Source: CBIFWW01 sp966186435
Lineage (GTDB): Bacteria > Pseudomonadota > Gammaproteobacteria > Enterobacterales > Enterobacteriaceae
Reading direction: 5' to 3'
Assembly: GCA_966186435.1 (NCBI GenBank)
Contig: CBIFWW010000120.1
Coordinates: 1 to 10,475, forward strand
DNA: 10,475 bases
Numbering within the stretch: the stretch's first letter is position 1; the number at the start of each line of letters is the position of its first letter. Below are positions 5,711 through 10,475 of the stretch, in pieces. The position numbers were made by a program, and so were the translations under genes. The notes beneath the pieces were generated by a model. That model was not told where the DNA came from, searched no databases, and saw only the letters and a program-made list of their open reading frames with translations.

Positions 5711-7729
5711 ATGAAATCTATCGAACAACAACTTACTGACCTGCGCACTACTCTTCGCCATCATGAATACCAATATCACGTGCTGGATAACCCGGAAGTG
5801 CCCGATGCCGAATACGATCGCCTGATGAGTGAGTTGCGGGAACTGGAAGCGGCCAATCCAACACTGATTACCCCAGATTCCCCCACCCAGCGCGTAGGGG
5901 CTGCCCCATTGACCGCCTTCACTCAAGTGCGCCATGAAGTGCCGATGCTGTCGCTGGATAATGTGTTTGATGAAGACAGCTTCCGCGCCTTTGCCAAGCG
6001 GGTAAATGATCGTTTGAAGTCCACTGCCCAACTGACCTATTGCTGTGAACTGAAGCTGGATGGCCTGGCGGTGAGCCTGCTGTATGAAGATGGGGTGCTG
6101 GTACGGGCTTCCACCCGGGGTGACGGCACCACCGGGGAGAACATTACTACCAATGTACGCACCATCCGCGCCATCCCACTGAAGCTCCACGGTGACAATA
6201 TTCCCGCCCGTATCGAAGTGCGTGGGGAAGTGTTCCTGCCCCAGGCAGGGTTTGAGAAAATCAATGAAGATGCCCGCCGCACCGGGGGCAAAGTGTTTGC
6301 TAACCCACGTAATGCGGCAGCCGGCTCCCTGCGCCAGCTCGATCCTAAGATCACCGCCAAACGTCCGTTAACCTTCTTCTGCTATGGGTGGGGTGTGGTG
6401 GAGGGCGGTACCTTGCCGGATACCCATATGGGCCGTCTGCAACAATTTAAAGCCTGGGGTCTGCCGATCAGCGACCGCATCCGCCTGTGTAACTCTGCTG
6501 AAGAGGTGCTGGCCTTCTACCACCAGGTGGAAGAATACCGCCCGCAGCTAGGGTTCGACATCGACGGTGTGGTTATTAAAGTCAACGACCTGGCATTGCA
6601 GGAAGAGTTAGGCTTTGTAGCCCGCGCCCCGCGCTGGGCAGTGGCTTTTAAGTTTGCCGCTCAGGAGCAGATGACCTTTGTGCGCGATGTGGAATTCCAG
6701 GTGGGCCGTACCGGGGCCATCACTCCGGTCGCGCGCCTGGAGCCGGTGCAGGTGGCCGGGGTTCTGGTGAGTAACGCCACCTTGCACAATGCCGATGAAA
6801 TTGACCGCCTGGGGCTGCGCATTGGCGATAAAGTTATCGTGCGCCGCGCCGGGGACGTGATCCCGCAGGTGGTGGGGGTGGTGATGTCCGAACGCCCTGA
6901 AGACACCCGTGAGATTGTTTTCCCTGGCCATTGCCCGGTGTGTGATTCCGAGGTGGAGCGGGTAGAAGGCGAGGCGGTGGCCCGCTGTACCGGCGGCCTG
7001 ATTTGCGGGGCCCAGCGCAAAGAGGCGTTGAAACACTTTGTCTCCCGCCGCGCCCTGGATGTGGACGGTATGGGCGATAAAATTATCGATCAGCTGGTCG
7101 AGAAAGAATATGTCCATACCCCGGCAGACCTGTTTAAATTGACGCCGGGTATCCTCACTGGCCTGGATCGGATGGGGCCAAAATCCGCCCAGAATCTGGC
7201 GGATGCGCTGGAGAAAGCCAAAGAAACCACCTTCGCCCGTTTCCTTTATGCTTTGGGTATTCGTGAAGTGGGTGAGGCCACTGCCGCAGGGCTGGCGGCC
7301 CATTTTGGCACCCTGGAGGCGCTAATGTCCGCTGACGTTGAAGCCTTGCAGAAGGTGCCTGACGTCGGTGTTGTGGTAGCGGCCCACACATTTAACTTCT
7401 TCGAGGAAGAGAGCAACCGCGAAGTGATTCGGGCGCTGACGGAGGAGCAGGGGGTGCACTGGCCTGCGCCAGTGGTGATCAATGCTGAAGAGATCGACAG
7501 TCCCTTCGCCGGTAAAACCGTGGTACTAACTGGCTCCCTGAGCCAGATGTCCCGTGACGATGCCAAGGCCCGTCTGGTGGCATTAGGGGCCAAAGTTAGC
7601 GGCAGCGTTTCCAAGAAAACTGATTTGGTGGTAGCCGGTGAGGCCGCAGGTTCCAAACTTGCCAAAGCCCAAGAGCTTGGCATTGACGTGATTGATGAGG
7701 CTGAAATGCTGCGCCTGCTGGGGGAGTAA
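5711..7729 (+). CDS. ligA: NAD+-dependent DNA ligase LigA
   Basis: LigA seals nicks in DNA during replication and repair, using NAD+ as the AMP donor; it is essential in enterobacteria. The protein has 672 residues (E. coli 671). Domains in order: Ia (about 1-70), nucleotidyltransferase with the adenylated Lys115 in the KLDG motif (115-118), OB fold (about 320-400), a four-cysteine zinc finger with Cys408, Cys411, Cys426 and Cys432, helix-hairpin-helix repeats (about 440-580), and a C-terminal BRCT domain (about 595-672, SPFAGKTVVLTGSLSQMSR). All catalytic and zinc residues have E. coli numbering. The start is set by homology (MKSIEQQL); no clear ribosome binding site precedes it. The DNA is visibly more GC-rich than the pts genes. 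ypeB begins one base after its stop codon. Confidence 0.98.
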   Translation: MKSIEQQLTDLRTTLRHHEYQYHVLDNPEVPDAEYDRLMSELRELEAANPTLITPDSPTQRVGAAPLTAFTQVRHEVPMLSLDNVFDEDSFRAFAKRVNDRLKSTAQLTYCCELKLDGLAVSLLYEDGVLVRASTRGDGTTGENITTNVRTIRAIPLKLHGDNIPARIEVRGEVFLPQAGFEKINEDARRTGGKVFANPRNAAAGSLRQLDPKITAKRPLTFFCYGWGVVEGGTLPDTHMGRLQQFKAWGLPISDRIRLCNSAEEVLAFYHQVEEYRPQLGFDIDGVVIKVNDLALQEELGFVARAPRWAVAFKFAAQEQMTFVRDVEFQVGRTGAITPVARLEPVQVAGVLVSNATLHNADEIDRLGLRIGDKVIVRRAGDVIPQVVGVVMSERPEDTREIVFPGHCPVCDSEVERVEGEAVARCTGGLICGAQRKEALKHFVSRRALDVDGMGDKIIDQLVEKEYVHTPADLFKLTPGILTGLDRMGPKSAQNLADALEKAKETTFARFLYALGIREVGEATAAGLAAHFGTLEALMSADVEALQKVPDVGVVVAAHTFNFFEEESNREVIRALTEEQGVHWPAPVVINAEEIDSPFAGKTVVLTGSLSQMSRDDAKARLVALGAKVSGSVSKKTDLVVAGEAAGSKLAKAQELGIDVIDEAEMLRLLGE

Positions 7730-7730
7730 C

Positions 7731-7946
7731 ATGGAAAAAGAGCAGCTGATTGAAATCGCCAACACTATCATGCCCTTCGGTAAATATAAGGGGCGGGCGT
7801 TGATTGATTTACCGGAAGAATACCTGCTGTGGTTCTCCCGTAAAGGGGAGTTCCCACAGGGCAAACTGGGGGAGCTAATGGCGATCACGCTGCTGATTAA
7901 AGTGGAGGGGCTGGACCATTTAGTCCGGCCCCTCAAGCGCCATTAA
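7731..7946 (+). CDS. ypeB: Small DUF3820 family protein (YpeB-like)
   Basis: This is a 71-residue cytoplasmic protein of the DUF3820 family, called ypeB in E. coli, where it also follows ligA. No function is established. Conserved features are MPFGKYKGRALIDLPEEYLLWF near residues 14-35 and GKLGELM near 44-50. MPFGKYKG resembles motifs in small domains linked to exonuclease-like proteins, but that does not assign a role here. The ATG at 7731 is chosen over an in-frame ATG 13 codons upstream inside ligA: it sits one base after the ligA stop and the last ligA codons supply GGGGGAG as ribosome binding site. This suggests translational coupling to ligA. Its stop overlaps the stop of the convergent yfeH gene by 4 bases. 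Confidence 0.9.
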   Translation: MEKEQLIEIANTIMPFGKYKGRALIDLPEEYLLWFSRKGEFPQGKLGELMAITLLIKVEGLDHLVRPLKRH

Positions 7947-8929
7947 TCTTTAACCGCTTCAACCTGGCGTTGCTCGGCCTGGGCTTTGTAGCGCCGGGCC
8001 AGTACGGCACACACCATCAACTGGATTTGGTGGAAGATCATTAGCGGCAGTACCATGATCCCAACGGTTGCCGCCGGGAATAAGATATTTGCCATCGGCA
8101 CCCCGTTGGCCAGGCTCTTTTTCGAGCCGCAGAATACAATGGTAATTTCATCGGCCTTATTAAAGCCGAAGCGGCGGGCCATAAAAGTATTGAACACAAT
8201 CACTATCGCCAGTAATACCATGCTGACGGCCACGATAAAGCCCAGTGTCCCCAAACCCACCTTATGCCAGATCCCATTGACCACTGCTTCACTAAAGGCG
8301 GTATACACCACCAGCAGGATTGAGGTTTGGTCTGTTTTGCCAATTAGCTTCTTATGACGGGATACCCAATCGCCAATCCATGGGCGGGAAAGATGGCCTA
8401 GTACGAAGGGCACCAGCAGTTGCAACATAATGCTGCCCACTTGATGCAGGCTACCGCCCGCGCCGTGGACATGCATCACCAGGCCCACCAGTAATGGGGA
8501 AACAAACACCCCCAGCAGGCTGGAGGCCGAAGCCGAGCAAATAGCCGCTGCTACGTTGCCCCCGGCCAGCGAGGTAAAAGCAATGGCTGACTGCACGGTG
8601 GCAGGCAGGATACACAGATAGAGGAAACCGGCGTAAATATCCGGGCTGACATCAATCGGGGCCGATTTAGCAAACAGCACGCCGAGCACCGGGAAAATTA
8701 CGAAGGTGCTGCACATCACCCACAGATGGAGCCGCCAGTGACTGCTCCCGGCAATAATTGCCTCCCGGGATAGTTTGGCCCCGTGCATAAAGAACAGCAG
8801 CGCGATGGCGGCGGTAGTGATCCCGTCAAAGATACCCACCCAGATGCCTCGGGTTGGTAGGAAGGTTGCCAGCAGCACAGTACAAATCAGTGTCAGGGTA
8901 AAAGGGTCCAATACACGGAAAAATTTCAT
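7943..8929 (-). CDS. yfeH: Bile acid:sodium symporter-like membrane transporter YfeH
   Basis: This 328-residue inner-membrane protein belongs to the SBF-like branch of the bile acid:Na+ symporter superfamily. About nine or ten hydrophobic segments run through the whole length. Landmarks include ALLFFMHGAKLSREAI (about 41-56), CILPATVQSAIAFTSLAGGN near 106-125 and FCGSKKSLANGVPMANILFP near 266-285. The last two are the paired discontinuous-helix regions that bind Na+ and substrate in the superfamily. The true substrate is unknown; the bile acid name is only a family label. The ATG at 8929 has a GAGGT ribosome binding site. It diverges from yfeR, a LysR regulator that probably controls it. Its 3' end overlaps ypeB by 4 bases, tail to tail. 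Confidence 0.92.
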   Translation of the reverse strand: MKFFRVLDPFTLTLICTVLLATFLPTRGIWVGIFDGITTAAIALLFFMHGAKLSREAIIAGSSHWRLHLWVMCSTFVIFPVLGVLFAKSAPIDVSPDIYAGFLYLCILPATVQSAIAFTSLAGGNVAAAICSASASSLLGVFVSPLLVGLVMHVHGAGGSLHQVGSIMLQLLVPFVLGHLSRPWIGDWVSRHKKLIGKTDQTSILLVVYTAFSEAVVNGIWHKVGLGTLGFIVAVSMVLLAIVIVFNTFMARRFGFNKADEITIVFCGSKKSLANGVPMANILFPAATVGIMVLPLMIFHQIQLMVCAVLARRYKAQAEQRQVEAVKD

Positions 8930-8979
8930 GGTTTACCTCGTGTTAATCAGGCCGCTATTGTGCGAAAAATGATTTAAGA

Positions 8980-8996
8980 AATAAAATTGATTTATT
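8980..8996. promoter_or_regulatory. LysR-type (T-N11-A) operator between yfeH and yfeR
   Basis: AATAAA-ATTGA-TTTATT is a perfect 6-base dyad around a 5-base centre. The inner 15 bases (8981-8995, ATAAA-N5-TTTAT) fit the LysR-family box T-N11-A. It lies 51 bp from the yfeH start and 24 bp from the yfeR start, inside the only shared control region. A loose yfeR promoter (TTGTGC at 8958-8963, AATAAA at 8980-8985, 16-base spacer) would overlap it, giving autorepression. YfeR is the obvious candidate ligand. An AT-rich dyad can arise by chance, so the call is moderate. Confidence 0.5.
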
Positions 8997-9019
8997 GCAT
9001 GTATTCATGAGGAGATTAG

Positions 9020-9949
9020 ATGAATTACTCTCTGCGCCAGTTAAAAGTTTTTGTGGCGGTAGCCCAGGCAGGCAGTTTTAGCCGAGCAGGTGAGACTATC
9101 GGCCTCAGTCAGTCTGCCGTTAGCCATAGCGTGAAGGAGCTGGAGAATGAAATCGGTGTACGGCTGCTGGACCGTACTACCCGGGAAGTGGTGCTCACCC
9201 CAGCCGGGCAGCAGCTTGCCAGCAGCCTGGCGCGCACCCTGGATGATTTAAACAGCGCAGTGCTGGATGCCCGCAGCGTGGGCCATCAGCTAACCGGTAC
9301 CGTCAGAGTGGCCGCCAGCCAGACTATTTCCGCCCATTTGATCCCCCAGGCCATCGCCCAAAGTCATCAAAGTTACCCGGCCATTCGCTTTGTGCTACAT
9401 GACCGGCCTCAGCAGTGGGTGCTGGAGAGTATTCGCCAGGGGGAGGTGGAGTTTGGCATGGTGATTGACCCCGGGCCAGTCAGTGATTTTTACTGTGAGG
9501 GTGTATTGTCCGCACCTGTCTTATTGCTGTGCCGCGATGATCATCCTTTCGCAAATCAAGAGTATGTGGCGTGGCAGCAGCTGGCTGGAAAATCGTTAAT
9601 TTTGCAGGATTATGCTTCCGGCAGTAGACCGTTAATTGATGCCGTTATGGCGGCCAGAGGCATTGAGGCTAATATCGTTCAGGAGATTGGCCACCCGGCG
9701 ACGCTATTCCCGATGGTGGAAGCGGGGATTGGTATTAGCGTGCTGCCGGCGCTGGCATTACCGCTGCCTGCAGACCGGCCTTTGGTAGTGAAACGGCTGC
9801 TGCCGGTGAGTGAGCGCCAACTGATGCTGGTGCGCCGAAAGAACCGCTCGTTATCCAGTGCCGCAGAGGCTATTTGGCTGCTTATCCGCCAGCAGGCCGA
9901 AGCCCTGACACAGCAACGCCAGGGCGATCCGCTTTATCTTACTGATTAA
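9020..9949 (+). CDS. yfeR: LysR-family transcriptional regulator YfeR
   Basis: This 309-residue LysR-type activator/repressor is close to E. coli and Salmonella YfeR in length and sequence. The N-terminal winged helix-turn-helix (about residues 4-63) includes FSRAGETIGLSQSAVSHSVKE and the wing VRLLDRTTREVVLTPAG. A linker helix follows to about 88, then a two-lobed effector domain (about 92-295) with conserved VRVAASQTISAHLIPQ and QEIGHPATLFPMVEAGIGIS. The ATG at 9020 is preceded by GAGGAGA. It is divergent from yfeH, the usual layout for a LysR regulator and its target. In Salmonella, YfeR has been reported to respond to osmolarity and to affect yfeH; whether this holds here is inference. The inducer is unknown. 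The gene ends one base from the convergent flxA-like gene. Confidence 0.94.
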   Translation: MNYSLRQLKVFVAVAQAGSFSRAGETIGLSQSAVSHSVKELENEIGVRLLDRTTREVVLTPAGQQLASSLARTLDDLNSAVLDARSVGHQLTGTVRVAASQTISAHLIPQAIAQSHQSYPAIRFVLHDRPQQWVLESIRQGEVEFGMVIDPGPVSDFYCEGVLSAPVLLLCRDDHPFANQEYVAWQQLAGKSLILQDYASGSRPLIDAVMAARGIEANIVQEIGHPATLFPMVEAGIGISVLPALALPLPADRPLVVKRLLPVSERQLMLVRRKNRSLSSAAEAIWLLIRQQAEALTQQRQGDPLYLTD

Positions 9950-9950
9950 C

Positions 9951-10316
9951 TCAGATGAAAATATCTATTTGCCGGTCATTGTCATCGGGGCTTTTAGAGG
10001 CGGCGATGGCTTGGGCGTCTTCAATCTGCTGGTGATTTTTCTGCTCGGCCAATTCGGTTTGCTGGTGACGGAGATCGGCTAATTGCGCTTGCAGCATTTT
10101 GATTTGGTTTTGGATTTGCTGGGTCTGCTCTTGCTCTTGCTTTTGGGTTGCGGTCAGCCCGGCACTGGTGTCACTTTGTACCGTCTTAAGTTGTTCGGTT
10201 AGTTTAGTGATTTGATTGGTGATGCTGGCTATCTGGCTGCTGAGTGAATTGTTCTGATTAGAACTGGTGGTAGCAGCACTGGTCTGTAGCGGCGGGGTGG
10301 TTGCAGATATAGCCAT
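9951..10316 (-). CDS. FlxA-like coiled-coil protein under flagellar sigma-28 control
   Basis: The 121-residue protein MAISATTPPL... has a Ser/Thr/Asn-rich head (1-28), a long Gln-rich coiled coil (about 28-100), and an acidic tail ending DRQIDIFI. This layout and the IDI(F/Y)I ending match E. coli FlxA (about 110 aa), a FliA-dependent protein of unknown function. I start at the ATG at 10316 because AGGAG lies 8 bases before it. An in-frame ATG 10 codons upstream would add a basic, unconserved tail, and a start there would put the ribosome binding site at or before the predicted transcription start. A perfect sigma-28 promoter lies just upstream, supporting class 3 flagellar expression. It has no signal peptide or membrane segment. 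It is not in the yfeR neighbourhood of E. coli, so it is an accessory or lineage-specific gene here. Confidence 0.85.
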   Translation of the reverse strand: MAISATTPPLQTSAATTSSNQNNSLSSQIASITNQITKLTEQLKTVQSDTSAGLTATQKQEQEQTQQIQNQIKMLQAQLADLRHQQTELAEQKNHQQIEDAQAIAASKSPDDNDRQIDIFI

Positions 10317-10346
10317 TGCCTTTCTCCTAAAGGGGGTAATCCCCAA

Positions 10347-10373
10347 TTATCGGCACGGACAGTAACGGCTTTA
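10347..10373 (-). promoter_or_regulatory. Sigma-28 (FliA) flagellar promoter of the flxA-like gene
   Basis: On the minus strand TAAA (10370-10373), a 15-base spacer and GCCGATAA (10347-10354) match the enterobacterial FliA consensus TAAA-N15-GCCGATAA at every defined base. Transcription should start near 10340, about 23 nt before the ATG. This puts the gene under FliA and the anti-sigma factor FlgM, so it would be expressed only after hook completion. Confidence 0.92.
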
Positions 10374-10433
10374 ATTTTTTTACAGCGGGATTATTTGAAT
10401 GCGAGTGAATTTTGGATAGGGATCGCAGATAGC

Positions 10434-10459
10434 AAAAAGGCGCCGCCAGCGCCCTTTTT
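10434..10459. terminator. Probable intrinsic terminator at the right edge
   Basis: AAAAAGGCGC (10434-10443), loop CGCCA, then GCGCCCTTTTT (10449-10459). The arms pair fully except for one extra C beside the T-run. The U-run exists on both strands, so it could be bidirectional. No gene in the window ends nearby on the plus strand. The likeliest role is to end a minus-strand gene lying to the right, insulating the sigma-28 promoter. Confidence 0.7.
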
Positions 10460-10475
10460 ACATTGGTGGGTCGTG

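Noticed and set aside
6608..7303. A 231-codon antisense frame inside ligA
   Set aside because: A shadow of a GC-rich, strongly coding gene; the composition is His/Gly-rich without domain likeness.
1..10475. Search for mobile elements, CRISPR arrays, defence genes, tRNA or rRNA
   Set aside because: No transposase, integrase, regularly spaced repeats, tRNA-like cloverleaf or defence domain seen. The window is mostly conserved core genome.

Overview
The window is a chromosomal segment of a gammaproteobacterium of the order Enterobacterales. Every gene but the last belongs to the well-known block (crr)-ptsI-ptsH-cysK-cysZ / zipA-ligA-ypeB / yfeH-yfeR, in the order and orientation I know from Escherichia and Salmonella. 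Protein lengths match closely: HPr 85 aa, CysK 323 aa, CysZ 253 aa, LigA 672 aa. The divergence in ZipA, YfeH and YfeR, and the gene after yfeR, suggest a genus outside the Escherichia/Salmonella core. I cannot name it from this sequence.

Left part (1-4298, all minus strand): ptsI (cut by the window edge, lacking about 11 C-terminal codons) and ptsH form the start of the pts operon for PTS sugar uptake. Upstream is a 387-bp control region with two promoters, a CRP-like site at about -61.5 of the distal promoter, an Mlc-like operator, and a striking nested palindrome in the ptsH leader. Next come cysK, ending in a strong intrinsic terminator, and cysZ, which together serve sulfate uptake and cysteine synthesis.

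Middle part (4299-7946, plus strand): a 317-bp divergent gap, then zipA (division), an intrinsic terminator, ligA (NAD+-dependent DNA ligase) and ypeB (small DUF3820 protein), the last one base behind ligA.

Right part (7943-10475): yfeH (SBF-like transporter, minus) and yfeR (LysR regulator, plus) diverge across a 90-bp gap holding a T-N11-A palindrome. A gene for a FlxA-like coiled-coil protein follows on the minus strand, preceded by a perfect sigma-28 (FliA) promoter. This places it in the late flagellar regulon and implies a motile host. Both convergent gene pairs (ypeB/yfeH and yfeR/flxA-like) meet with essentially no spacer and no visible terminator. A hairpin terminator lies at the right edge.

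I see no mobile element, CRISPR array, phage, tRNA or rRNA. Most of the window is conserved core genome. The least ordinary signals are the nested CTAG-rich palindrome upstream of ptsH, the sigma-28-driven flxA-like gene placed next to yfeR, and the terminator directly before ligA.
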